From Rhizobium sp. C4 (GTDB lineage: Bacteria > Pseudomonadota > Alphaproteobacteria > Rhizobiales > Rhizobiaceae), in the NCBI RefSeq assembly GCF_021026315.1, contig NZ_JAJNCX010000011.1:1-64000 (forward strand): a stretch of DNA of 64,000 nt, read 5' to 3'. A program made the position numbers and the translations under genes. The notes below the pieces were generated by a model. The model was not told the DNA's origin, searched no databases, and saw only the letters and a program-made list of their open reading frames with translations. Numbering within the stretch: position 1 is the stretch's first letter; every line of letters begins with the position of its first letter. Shown one piece after another: positions 23,761 through 31,873 of the stretch.

Positions 23761-25218
23761 ATGTGCAAGTTCTGTGATCTGAGGCTACGGGCGCCGGCGG
23801 AAGCCGGGGGAGGCCACGCGCCGTCATTCTCGGCAAGGCGCGAGGCCGGGCCCGCTCCGGCGGGCATCGGGCAGGCCGGTCGCAAGACGCTGATCAAGGG
23901 TGGAACGATCCTGTCGATGGATAGCCAGGTCGGCAACTTCGCCGTCGGCGACGTGCTGATCGAGGGCAGCAAGATCCTCGCCGTCGGCCCGTCGCTCAGC
24001 GCTGCGGATGCGGCGGTGATCGACGCCGCCGGCATGATCGTCATGCCCGGCTTCGTCGATACGCATCACCACCAGTTCGAGACGGCGCTGCGCAGCCTGC
24101 TGCCCGATGCGATCCTGATCAATGACGGCCGCCCGGAAAGTGCGGCCAACTATTACGAATGGATGCTGCAGAAATTCTCGAACGTCTACCGGCCGGAAGA
24201 TGTCCATATCTCCGAGCTCTTCGGCGGGATTGCCCAGATCGACGCCGGCGTGACCACGGTCATGGATGTCAGCCAGATCCATCACTCGCCCGAACATTCC
24301 GATGCGGCCATTCAGGCGCTGCGCGACACCGGCCGCCGGGCCGTGTTCGGCTATTTCGAGGGCTGGGGCGAGAAGGCGAAATATCCGGGCGACGCGCGCC
24401 GCATCAAGGTGGAGCATTTTGCCAGCGACGACCAGCTTCTCTCCATGGTCATGGGCGGCGAGATCTACCTGCCGTTTTATGAGGAGGCCTGGGCGACCGG
24501 GCGCGAGCTGAACATCCCGATCGCGCTGCATGTCGTCGGCACGTTCGGCATGCGCCCGACCTTCGATGATCTGGCAAAAGCCGGCAAGTTCGGCTCCGAC
24601 AACATCTTCATCCATATGACGGGGATGAGCGAATTCGCCTGGAAGACGGCGGCGGATGCCGGCGCGCATATCTCGCTTTCGGTGCCGATCGAAATGCAGA
24701 TGCGCCATGGCGAGCCGCCGCTGCAGACGGCGCTCGACCTCGGCCTCAAGCCGTCGCTCTCGACCGATGTCGAATGCACGATGACGGCGGACATGTTCAC
24801 GCAGATGCGCTCGGCCATCACGCTCCAGCGCATGATCGCCAACGAAAAGGCACTGCGCAGCGAAGAGTATCCGAAGCTGCTCTCGGCCATGGACGTCATC
24901 GGCTTTGCGACCATCGAGGGCGCCAGGGGTCTGAAACTCGATCACAAGACGGGCAGCCTGACGCCGGGCAAGGAAGCCGACATCATCCTGCTCGACGCCA
25001 ACGCCATCAACGTCGCGCCGCTGAACCATGCCGCCGGCGCGGTGGTCACGCTGATGGAGCGCAGCAACGTCTCGACCGTGATCTGCGCCGGTCAGGTCCG
25101 CAAGTGGCAGGGCCAGCTTCTCGGCCACGATATCGAGAAGCTCCGCCGCGAGCTGGAAGCAAGCCGCGACTATCTCTTCAAGGCGGCGGGTGTCGAACAG
25201 GACCTGTTCCGCGACTAA
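23761..25218 (+). CDS. Amidohydrolase family protein (deaminase/chlorohydrolase type) with N-terminal extension
   Basis: 485 residues; GGGAGGT at proper spacing fixes ATG 23761. The hydrolase barrel is complete: VDTHHHQF (HxH) near residue 101, ALHVVGTFG, FIHMTGMSE and STDVECTM with the catalytic Asp near residue 340. Similar enzymes deaminate or dechlorinate ring heterocycles such as guanine, cytosine, hydroxyatrazine or related compounds. Residues 1-42 are an odd extension (MCKFCDLRLRAPAEAGGG...) with a Cys-x-x-Cys pair and many Ala/Pro/Gly; it has no signal-peptide character. The gene shares an operator type with the dioxygenase gene and is followed by a hairpin terminator. Confidence 0.84.
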   Translation: MCKFCDLRLRAPAEAGGGHAPSFSARREAGPAPAGIGQAGRKTLIKGGTILSMDSQVGNFAVGDVLIEGSKILAVGPSLSAADAAVIDAAGMIVMPGFVDTHHHQFETALRSLLPDAILINDGRPESAANYYEWMLQKFSNVYRPEDVHISELFGGIAQIDAGVTTVMDVSQIHHSPEHSDAAIQALRDTGRRAVFGYFEGWGEKAKYPGDARRIKVEHFASDDQLLSMVMGGEIYLPFYEEAWATGRELNIPIALHVVGTFGMRPTFDDLAKAGKFGSDNIFIHMTGMSEFAWKTAADAGAHISLSVPIEMQMRHGEPPLQTALDLGLKPSLSTDVECTMTADMFTQMRSAITLQRMIANEKALRSEEYPKLLSAMDVIGFATIEGARGLKLDHKTGSLTPGKEADIILLDANAINVAPLNHAAGAVVTLMERSNVSTVICAGQVRKWQGQLLGHDIEKLRRELEASRDYLFKAAGVEQDLFRD

Positions 25219-25226
25219 GCATCGGT

Positions 25227-25275
25227 GACGGGCGGGGCGACATGCGTGTCATCCCGCCCGTCGTCAGCTTTTCTT
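25227..25275 (+). terminator. Probable terminator after the amidohydrolase gene
   Basis: Ten-bp GC stem (GACGGGCGGG 25227-25236 with CCCGCCCGTC 25253-25262) with a 16-base loop, then GTCAGCTTTTCTT. The T run is offset by six bases. It is placed eight bases after the stop codon. Confidence 0.7.
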
Positions 25276-25536
25276 CAGCTTTATTTTGCCGCTTCCCGAT
25301 CTATTCGTCGTGGCAAATCCCGCAAACGCGCACGACGCGGCTGCGGGCGTACGCGGCCGTTTCATCCCCAATTCCCGTCTCCTTACGTGTCCCGGTCGGC
25401 CATGCGCGCGGCGCGGGTGCGGGCGTTGACCAGTTGCGGATCCATTCGATTTCCAATATGGGCACTTTTCGTGACGTCGACGACGCCTGCGAACTGACGT
25501 GCACGTGAGAAGCCAATCTGGAGAGGCGAGACGCCC
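25276..25536. other. Promoter region of the marR gene; no gene seen
   Basis: The stretch between terminator and marR has lower coding character. It holds a perfect 10-bp palindrome ACGTGCACGT (25497-25506) about 30 bases before the marR start, a candidate regulator or promoter-proximal site. Short frames crossing it lack ribosome sites. Confidence 0.4.
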
Positions 25537-26019
25537 ATGTCCGATGAGACCGTGTCCAATCCCGTTCTGCACTCCATTGTGACGACGGAAAAGCGCATGA
25601 AGAAAGACTGGCCGTTTTACTGGGTCTCCCGGGTGAATGCGCGCTACGTTCATGTGCTGGAACGCCGCCTCAAGCCGCTCGATCTCGACATGGCGCGCTG
25701 GCGCGTGCTGATGTCGCTCTACGAGGACGAGCATCTGAGCGTGTCCGAGATCGCCGACTATTCCGTCATCAAGCTCAACACCGCCACCAAGATCGTCCAG
25801 CGCATGATTGCCGACGGACTTGTCGTCACCCGCGTCCGCCCGACCGATGGCCGCGTGACGGATGTCTGCCTGACGCCCGAGGGCGATCGGCTGCGGCGCC
25901 TCGCCCGCAAGGAGGCCGACGAGGTCTTCGCATCAAGCTTCGTCAACATCTCGTCCGACGAGCTGGCCCAGCTGAACGGCCTGCTGGAAAAGGTCTTCCT
26001 GCAGCTCGAAGGGGCGTAA
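25537..26019 (+). CDS. MarR-family transcriptional regulator
   Basis: 160 residues, a normal length. Winged helix at about residues 55-115: RWRVLMSLYEDEHLSVSEIA, IKLNTATKIVQRMIADGLV and the wing TRVRPTDGRVTDVCLTPEG with the family's DgR turn. N- and C-terminal helices form the dimer. SD GGAGAGG lies before the start. It stands alone on the plus strand, convergent with the enoyl-CoA hydratase operon, so its targets may be itself or the neighbouring amidohydrolase or acyl-CoA genes; nothing in the sequence decides this. Confidence 0.88.
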   Translation: MSDETVSNPVLHSIVTTEKRMKKDWPFYWVSRVNARYVHVLERRLKPLDLDMARWRVLMSLYEDEHLSVSEIADYSVIKLNTATKIVQRMIADGLVVTRVRPTDGRVTDVCLTPEGDRLRRLARKEADEVFASSFVNISSDELAQLNGLLEKVFLQLEGA

Positions 26020-26157
26020 GGGCCAGAAGCGAAAACGGCAGCGGCTGCGGCGCGTTTCTTCTCTGTAACGGCGCGCTTCCGCAACTGCCCGCGTCGGCCC
26101 GATCGGTTTGCCGTGACCGCAAGCGAAACCGGCGGCAGGCGCGTCCGGATCTCTCTC

Positions 26158-26949
26158 TCAGCGTGCCCAGCGCGGCGGGGTCTTCGAGAGGAAGGCTTCG
26201 ATGCCGTGGCTGGCTTCCTCGGTTTCCCAGGTGTCGGCGAGGGCGGCAATCGTTGCCTCGATCACGTCGGGTTCGATGCGCGGTCCGAGCGAGCGGGCGA
26301 GCCGCTTGGAGGCTGCGACGGCCCCGGAGGCGACGGTGAGATAGGGCGCAACTTCCGCCTCGATCGCCGCATCGAGTTCGCCGGCCGGGACTGTTCTCGC
26401 CAGAAGATCGAGCGCCACGGCTTCCTGCGCCGGGAAAAGCCGCGCCGACATGAAGACGCGCCGCGCCTTGCCTTCGCCCATGCGGGCAATGACGTAGGGG
26501 CTGATCGTCGCGGGGATGAGGCCAAGCCGGGTTTCGGTAAAGCCGAACTGGGCGGTTTCCGGCGCAATCGCCACATCGCAGACGCTCATCAGCCCGAGCC
26601 CGCCGCCGAAGGCGCTGCCGTTGATGCGGCCGATTAGCGGCTTATCCATCGTGTTGAGCACCTGCAGGGCATCGGCGAGACCGCGCGCCTGTTTCATGCG
26701 GGTTGGCCGGTCGGCGTTGATCTGCTGTTTCATCCAGGAGAGATCGCCCCCGGCGCAGAAGAAATCGCCCGCGCCGGTGAGGATGACCACGCGCACCGCC
26801 GGATCGGCCGACATCCGGCCGGCCATGTCGATCAGCTCCGAAAGCATCCGGTCGGTCATCGCATTGCGCTTTTCCGGCCGGTTGAGTGTGCAGGTGGCAA
26901 CGCCACGCGCATCCACGCTCAGCGTCAGGGTTTCATATGTTTGCGTCAT
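26158..26949 (-). CDS. Enoyl-CoA hydratase/isomerase family protein (methylglutaconyl-CoA hydratase-like)
   Basis: 263 residues. Crotonase fold features: NRPEKRNAMTDRM, the oxyanion-hole segment GAGDFFCAGGDLSWMK near residue 60, GRINGSAFGGGLGLMSVCDV near 108, and ETRLGLIPATISPYV with the catalytic glutamates of hydratases. The last gene of the operon tetR-SDR-ligase-hydratase, 17 bases after the ligase. With a biotin-dependent acyl-CoA carboxylase on the divergent operon it resembles leucine/isovalerate (Liu) or acyclic-terpene (Atu) degradation logic, in which a carboxylated enoyl-CoA is hydrated. Confidence 0.87.
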   Translation of the reverse strand: MTQTYETLTLSVDARGVATCTLNRPEKRNAMTDRMLSELIDMAGRMSADPAVRVVILTGAGDFFCAGGDLSWMKQQINADRPTRMKQARGLADALQVLNTMDKPLIGRINGSAFGGGLGLMSVCDVAIAPETAQFGFTETRLGLIPATISPYVIARMGEGKARRVFMSARLFPAQEAVALDLLARTVPAGELDAAIEAEVAPYLTVASGAVAASKRLARSLGPRIEPDVIEATIAALADTWETEEASHGIEAFLSKTPPRWAR

Positions 26950-26966
26950 CTAGGCTCTGTCTCCCC

Positions 26967-28547
26967 TCACGCCGGTTCCGGCTGATATCGTGCCAGTTCG
27001 CGCTTCGCCAGTTCCTTCTTCAGGATCTTGCCGGTCGCCGTCATCGGCAGCTGCGCCATGAACTCCACCCGGCGCGGATATTTCGTCGCTGCCATGCGGT
27101 TTTTCGCCCAGGCGATGAAGTCTTCCTCCGTCAGGCTTGCGCCTGCCTTCAGCACCGCGCAGGCCTTGATCTCCTGACCGTATTTCTCGTCCGGCGAGCC
27201 GATGACGGCGACGAGCGAGATGGCGGGATGTTCGGCGAGCATCTTTTCGACCTCGGTCGGATAGACATTCTCGCCGCCGCGAATGATCATCTCCTTCAGC
27301 CGGTCGACGATATAGAGATAGCCGTCCTCGTCGAAACGGCCGATATCGCCGGTATGCAGCCAGCCGCCACGTAGCGCTGCGGCGGTCTTTTCCGGCGCGT
27401 TGAAATAGCCCTTCATGACATTGTGGCCGCGGCAGATGATTTCACCGGTCTCGCCCTGCGGCACATCGCGATCGTCGGCATCGACGATGCGTACATTGAT
27501 CCCCCAGAACGGTGTTCCGACCGAGCCGATCTTGCGCGGCATTTCAAGCCGGTTGAAGGTGATGCCGGGCGAGGCTTCCGACATGCCGTAGCCCTCGATG
27601 ATGGTCGTCGAGAATTTCGCCTCGAAGGCCTTCAGCGTCGGGCCGGGCATGGACTGGCCGGAGGAAATGCAGCAGCGCAGATGCGCGCCGATATGCGCGG
27701 GATCCGGCATGGTCGGGCTGTCATGATGGAGAAGCGCCCAATACATGGTCGGCGTGCCGCAGAAGACGCTGACATTCTCCCGCGCCATGGCCTGCAATAC
27801 CGCTTCGGGATCGAAACGCGGCTGGATGACATGGGTGATGCCCGCAAGAATGCCGGACGACATCTGCACGATGAGCCCGAAGACGTGGAAGAGCGGCAGG
27901 ACAAGCAGCGACACGTCGCTCGCCTTGTATTGCATCAGATCGCGCAGCAGGAACGTGTTCATCATCACGTTGGAATGCGTCAGTTCCGCGCCCTTCGGGT
28001 CGCCCGTCGTGCCGGACGTGTAGATGATGATGGCGGTGTCGTCCGGATGCGTCGCCTCGGGCTCTTGAAGCGGGGCGGCCGCGGCCATGACCTGCCCGAG
28101 CGTCGGGCAGCCCTCGAAGGGCGAAGCGGCGGCGGGGTCGGCGGTGATGGCGATCAGCGTGTCGCAGCCGGGCACCATCTCGAAGGCCGCATGGCCCCAT
28201 GTGCCCATCGGCAGCGCCTCGGTGCCTTCGAAGCATAGAAAGGCCTTCGCCTGGCAATCGCGCAGGTGATAGGCGATTTCCTCGGTCTTCAGCAGGATAT
28301 TGAGCGGCACATAGACCGCCCCGGCTTTCAGCACGCCGAACATGATCATCGGAATGTAGGGCACGTTCGGGCAGCTGACCGCGACGCGGTCGCCGCGCCC
28401 GACACCGAGCGCTTTCAGGCCGGCGGCAATGCGGTTGGCAGCCTGATCGAGTTCCCGATAGCTCCAGCGCTTGTCGCCGAAGATGAAGGCCGTCTTGTCG
28501 GGGAGCGTTCGAGCCGCATCCTCCAGAATAACGCTGTAATTGAGCAT
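26967..28547 (-). CDS. Acyl-CoA synthetase (AMP-forming)
   Basis: 526 residues. The adenylate-forming core motifs are all present: IIYTSGTTGDPKGAELTH (A3) near 170, GYGMSEASPG (A5) near 310, LHTGDIGRFDEDGYLYIVDR (A7/A8) near 405 and TATGKILKKEL with the catalytic Lys near 508. It activates a carboxylic acid to its CoA thioester through an acyl-AMP. It is third in the tetR operon, 25 bases after the SDR. Substrate chain length is not readable. Confidence 0.9.
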   Translation of the reverse strand: MLNYSVILEDAARTLPDKTAFIFGDKRWSYRELDQAANRIAAGLKALGVGRGDRVAVSCPNVPYIPMIMFGVLKAGAVYVPLNILLKTEEIAYHLRDCQAKAFLCFEGTEALPMGTWGHAAFEMVPGCDTLIAITADPAAASPFEGCPTLGQVMAAAAPLQEPEATHPDDTAIIIYTSGTTGDPKGAELTHSNVMMNTFLLRDLMQYKASDVSLLVLPLFHVFGLIVQMSSGILAGITHVIQPRFDPEAVLQAMARENVSVFCGTPTMYWALLHHDSPTMPDPAHIGAHLRCCISSGQSMPGPTLKAFEAKFSTTIIEGYGMSEASPGITFNRLEMPRKIGSVGTPFWGINVRIVDADDRDVPQGETGEIICRGHNVMKGYFNAPEKTAAALRGGWLHTGDIGRFDEDGYLYIVDRLKEMIIRGGENVYPTEVEKMLAEHPAISLVAVIGSPDEKYGQEIKACAVLKAGASLTEEDFIAWAKNRMAATKYPRRVEFMAQLPMTATGKILKKELAKRELARYQPEPA

Positions 28548-28572
28548 GTCTCTCCTCCCATTGGTGATGTGC

Positions 28573-29403
28573 TCAGGGGTCTACGTAAAGATCGAGCGCA
28601 AGCTCCTCCACTTGGCGGTCGATGCTGTAGGCGGTGAAATCGGTGACGCCGCGCGCGCGCAAAACGTCCTCGTCGATGGTGCTCTGCCCGGTATAGCCGG
28701 CGGCGGGCGAGGTCAGGATTGCGTGCGCCGCATCCGCCATGATGGCGGGCGTGCGCGAACGGGCAAGCAGGCTTGCATCCACCTCATGCTCGACGGCTGC
28801 GGTTGCAATCGTCGTCTTCGGCCACAGCGTGTTGACGGCGATACCGTCGGCTCTCAGCTCCTCCGCGAGACCGAGCGACATGATCGTCATGGCATATTTC
28901 GTGACCGTGTAGGGGATGTAGGGCTTCAGCCATTGCGTGCCGAAATTCAGCGGCGGCGACAGGCTGAGGATGTGTGGATTGGCGGATTTCTTCAGGTGAG
29001 GAAGGGCGGCTCTGGCGGTCACGAAGACCGCCCGCGCGTTGATCTGCATCATCAGGTCGAAGCGCTTGACGCTGGTTTCCGAAAGCGGGGTAAGACTGAT
29101 CGCGCCGGCATTGTTGATCAGCGCATCGATGCCGCCAAAATGGTTTGCCGCTTCGGCAAGGGCTGCCTCCACCGCATCCGCATCGCGCACGTCCAGCATC
29201 AGCGCCAGTCCGCGCCCGCCGGCAGCCTCGATTTCGGCGACGGTGGAATGGATCGTGCCGGGCAGTTTCGGATGCGGCTCGGAAGTCTTGGCGGCGATGA
29301 CGACATTGGCGCCGTCGGCTGCTGCCCGCAGCGCGATCTCGCGGCCGATGCCACGGCTGCCGCCGGTGATGAAGAGGGTCTTGTCTTTCAGGGATCCGGT
29401 CAT
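28573..29403 (-). CDS. SDR-family oxidoreductase (HSDL2-like)
   Basis: 276 residues from ATG 29403, two bases after the TetR stop; a longer in-frame extension upstream lies inside tetR and is rejected. Rossmann NAD(P)-site GGSRGIGREIA (residues 14-24), NNAGAISL, catalytic Ser in LSLSPP and the YTVTK catalytic Tyr/Lys pair. The sequence HILSLSPPLNF and the WPKTTIAT segment resemble hydroxysteroid-dehydrogenase-like-2 proteins, whose bacterial relatives sit in acyl-CoA and terpene catabolic clusters. It would interconvert a hydroxy and a keto group on an acyl intermediate. Confidence 0.87.
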   Translation of the reverse strand: MTGSLKDKTLFITGGSRGIGREIALRAAADGANVVIAAKTSEPHPKLPGTIHSTVAEIEAAGGRGLALMLDVRDADAVEAALAEAANHFGGIDALINNAGAISLTPLSETSVKRFDLMMQINARAVFVTARAALPHLKKSANPHILSLSPPLNFGTQWLKPYIPYTVTKYAMTIMSLGLAEELRADGIAVNTLWPKTTIATAAVEHEVDASLLARSRTPAIMADAAHAILTSPAAGYTGQSTIDEDVLRARGVTDFTAYSIDRQVEELALDLYVDP

Positions 29404-29405
29404 AT

Positions 29406-30044
29406 TCAATGCGCCGCTGTCTTGAGGGAAAGCTGGGCGGACAGCATCGCGCCGAACCGCCGAACCATGTTTTCCAGATGCGCCGGGTCTTCGACGAAGC
29501 GCGCATGGATGATGAGGCCGCGCAGGAAGGTGCGGGCAATCGACCAGAGAAGAGCGGCATCGTCCGCATCGCCGGTAAAGGCGGCAAAGCGCAGGCGGGC
29601 GCTTTCGGCGACCTTCGCATCCCAGGTGGTGAAGAGATCCGCCAGCGCCGATTCCAGCGCCTCGTCGGTGCGGCAGGCCACGACAATTTCGATGAAGGCG
29701 CGGCCTTCCGGCACGTTCATCACCTGCCGCCAATAGAAGAGCAGCAATTCTTCAAGGCTTTTGGCCCCGTCGCCGCGGCCCGGCCGGCCTTCCCGCGTCG
29801 GGCGAAGAGCCGCATCGAGAAGCCGTGAGGCTGTGGCGGCGATCAGGTCCTGCCGGGAGGGATAATGATGCAGGATCGCCCCGCGCGACACGCCGGCGGC
29901 ATCCTGGATCGCTGAAATCGAGGTGCCGGAATAGCCATAGCGGTCGAGACAGACGACCGTTGCCGCAATCAGCCGGTCCTGCATGTCGCGCACCCGGTCT
30001 GCCTGCTTGCGCGGTCCCTTTTCGGCATCTTCGATTGTCGTCAT
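29406..30044 (-). CDS. TetR-family transcriptional regulator
   Basis: 212 residues from ATG 30044, with GGGGGAGG just before it; earlier in-frame codons extend across the operator. Helix-turn-helix at about 20-65 (RLIAATVVCLDRYGYSGTSI, DAAGVSRGAILHHYPSRQDL). First gene of the minus-strand operon regulator-SDR-ligase-hydratase and divergent from the acyl-CoA carboxylase operon. A 26-bp near-palindrome at 30107-30132 in the gap is its probable operator and could control both operons. The ligand is probably an acyl-CoA, by analogy with regulators of similar clusters. Confidence 0.88.
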   Translation of the reverse strand: MTTIEDAEKGPRKQADRVRDMQDRLIAATVVCLDRYGYSGTSISAIQDAAGVSRGAILHHYPSRQDLIAATASRLLDAALRPTREGRPGRGDGAKSLEELLLFYWRQVMNVPEGRAFIEIVVACRTDEALESALADLFTTWDAKVAESARLRFAAFTGDADDAALLWSIARTFLRGLIIHARFVEDPAHLENMVRRFGAMLSAQLSLKTAAH

Positions 30045-30106
30045 GGCCTCCCCCTTTTCCTCGTCGTCTGCAACGGATGGCTTGACGTCTCCATCCAGCT
30101 TGTGGC

Positions 30107-30132
30107 AAACATACCGTACGAACGGTTTGTTT
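30107..30132. promoter_or_regulatory. TetR-type operator between divergent acyl-CoA operons
   Basis: Near-perfect 26-bp palindrome: AAACA ... TGTTT outer arms around the core ACCGTACGAACGGT. It lies 62 bases before the tetR start and about 124 bases before the carboxylase start. The length and symmetry match operators of TetR proteins that bind as one or two dimers. Confidence 0.75.
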
Positions 30133-30256
30133 TCAAGTGCTCGACAGCAGCTTTGAAAAAGAGTTCGCTGAAGACCGGCCGCCGCAAGGCCAGTCGGGGT
30201 CAGAGGAGCGACCCCGGCAGTCCGATGAAGGCGGCCCGGATGAGATGGAGGAAGAC

Positions 30257-31873
30257 GTGGCATTTCAAACCCAGATCGATGCCGGAGCACCGGATTTCGA
30301 GGTCAATCGCGCCGGCATGCTGGACACGGTGCGCCAGCTTCGCGCGCTCGAAGCCCGCGCCGAGACCGCCTCGGAAAAGCGACGCGCCCGTTTCGAGGAG
30401 CGCGGCCAGATCACCCCGCGCGAACGGCTCGCCCGCCTCATCGACCCCGGCCTGCCGTTTCTGAGGCTGCACAGCCTTGCCGGTTATATGGCTGACACGA
30501 AGGATGAGGCGACATCGGTTCCGGGCTCGACCTTCATCGGCGGCATCGGCTTTGTCTCCGGTGTGCGGGCCATGATCGTGGTGGACGACAGCGGCATCAA
30601 TGCCGGCGCGCTCAGCCCCTTCGCGTTGCAGGCCATGCTCTCCATGCAGGAAATTGCGCTGCGCCAGAAACTGCCCTTCATCCATCTGGTGGAAAGCGCC
30701 GGCGCGAACCTGATGAACTATGTGGTGGACGACTGGGCACGCGGCGGGGCGGTGTTCCGCAATCTCGCCCGCCTCTCCGCCGCCGGCCTGCCGACCATTG
30801 CCGTGCTGCACGGGCCATCCACCGCCGGTGGGGCCTATATGCCCGGCATGTCGGATTATGTGATCGGCGTGCGCAAGAACGGCATGGCCGCACTGGCCGG
30901 TGCCGCCCTCGTTTACGCTGCGACCGGCGAAAAGGCCAAGGAGGAGGAACTGGGCGGGGCTGAAATGCACGCCACGGTCTCCGGCCTCGTCGAATATCTC
31001 ACCGAAGACGATATCCACGCCATTGCCATGGCGCGCGATGTCATGGCCCGGCTCGACTGGAACCGCGACATGAAGCGCGAGGCGCGCGCCTTTGCGCCGC
31101 CGCGTCTTTCCGCCGACGAAATTGCCGGTCTCGTGCCGCTCGACATGAAAGTGCCTTATGATGTGCGCGAGCTTGCCGCGCGTCTCGTTGACGGCTCGGA
31201 ATTCACCGAGTTCAAGCCGGGCTACGGCCCGCAGACGGTCTGCCTTCAGGCCTCGATCCATGGTGTGGCGGTGGGCATTCTCGGCAATAACGGGCCGATC
31301 GACCCGGCGGGCGCCACCAAGGCGACGCATTTCATACAGGCCTGCGAACAGGCCGGCACGGCACTCGTCTTCCTCAACAATACGACCGGCTACATGGTCG
31401 GCACGGCCTATGAACAGGCGGGCATGATCAAGCATGGCTCGAAGATGATCCAGGCGGTCGCCAATGCCAAGGTGCCGAAGATCACGCTCTATGTCGGCGC
31501 GAGCTTCGGGGCGGGCAATTACGGCATGGCCGGCATCGCCTTCGAGCCCGATTTCCTCTTCGCCTGGCCGAGCAGCCAGAGTGGCGTGATGGGTGGCGAA
31601 CAGGCCGCGCGCACCATGTCCACCGTGGCGCGCGCCGGGGCTGCCCGGCGTGGCGACGCGCTGGACGAGGAAAAGCTCGCCGCGCAGGAAGCGGCGATCA
31701 AGTCGCTCTTCGACCGGCAATCCTCGCCCTTCTACACTTCCGGCCGCGTGCTCGACCACGGGCTGATCGACCCGCGCGACAGCCGCAGCGTGATCGCCTT
31801 TTGCCTGCTGACCTGCCTTGAGGCGCGCCAGCGCAGCCTTCGTCCTTCCAGCTTCGGGGTTGCACGCCCATGA
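30257..31873 (+). CDS. Biotin-dependent acyl-CoA carboxylase, carboxyltransferase (beta) subunit
   Basis: 538 residues from GTG 30257, which has GGAGGA at ideal spacing; ATG 30245 overlaps that ribosome site, and the frame runs open back to 30137. N-terminal part (GQITPRERLARLIDPGLPFL, GIGFVSGVRAMIV) and the oxyanion segments (SAGANLMNYVVDDWARGG, GPSTAGGAYMPGMSDYVIGV; later NNTTGYMVGTAYEQAGMIKHG) fit methylcrotonyl/geranyl/propionyl-CoA carboxylase beta subunits. It passes CO2 from carboxybiotin to an acyl-CoA. It overlaps the alpha subunit by ATGA. The family member cannot be fixed; hydratase and ligase neighbours favour a methylcrotonyl- or geranyl-like substrate. Confidence 0.9.
   Translation: MAFQTQIDAGAPDFEVNRAGMLDTVRQLRALEARAETASEKRRARFEERGQITPRERLARLIDPGLPFLRLHSLAGYMADTKDEATSVPGSTFIGGIGFVSGVRAMIVVDDSGINAGALSPFALQAMLSMQEIALRQKLPFIHLVESAGANLMNYVVDDWARGGAVFRNLARLSAAGLPTIAVLHGPSTAGGAYMPGMSDYVIGVRKNGMAALAGAALVYAATGEKAKEEELGGAEMHATVSGLVEYLTEDDIHAIAMARDVMARLDWNRDMKREARAFAPPRLSADEIAGLVPLDMKVPYDVRELAARLVDGSEFTEFKPGYGPQTVCLQASIHGVAVGILGNNGPIDPAGATKATHFIQACEQAGTALVFLNNTTGYMVGTAYEQAGMIKHGSKMIQAVANAKVPKITLYVGASFGAGNYGMAGIAFEPDFLFAWPSSQSGVMGGEQAARTMSTVARAGAARRGDALDEEKLAAQEAAIKSLFDRQSSPFYTSGRVLDHGLIDPRDSRSVIAFCLLTCLEARQRSLRPSSFGVARP

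Noticed and set aside
30137-30256. Longer N-terminus for the carboxylase beta subunit
   Set aside because: The added residues are low-complexity and charged, overlap the operator-proximal leader, and the GGAGGA site fits GTG 30257.
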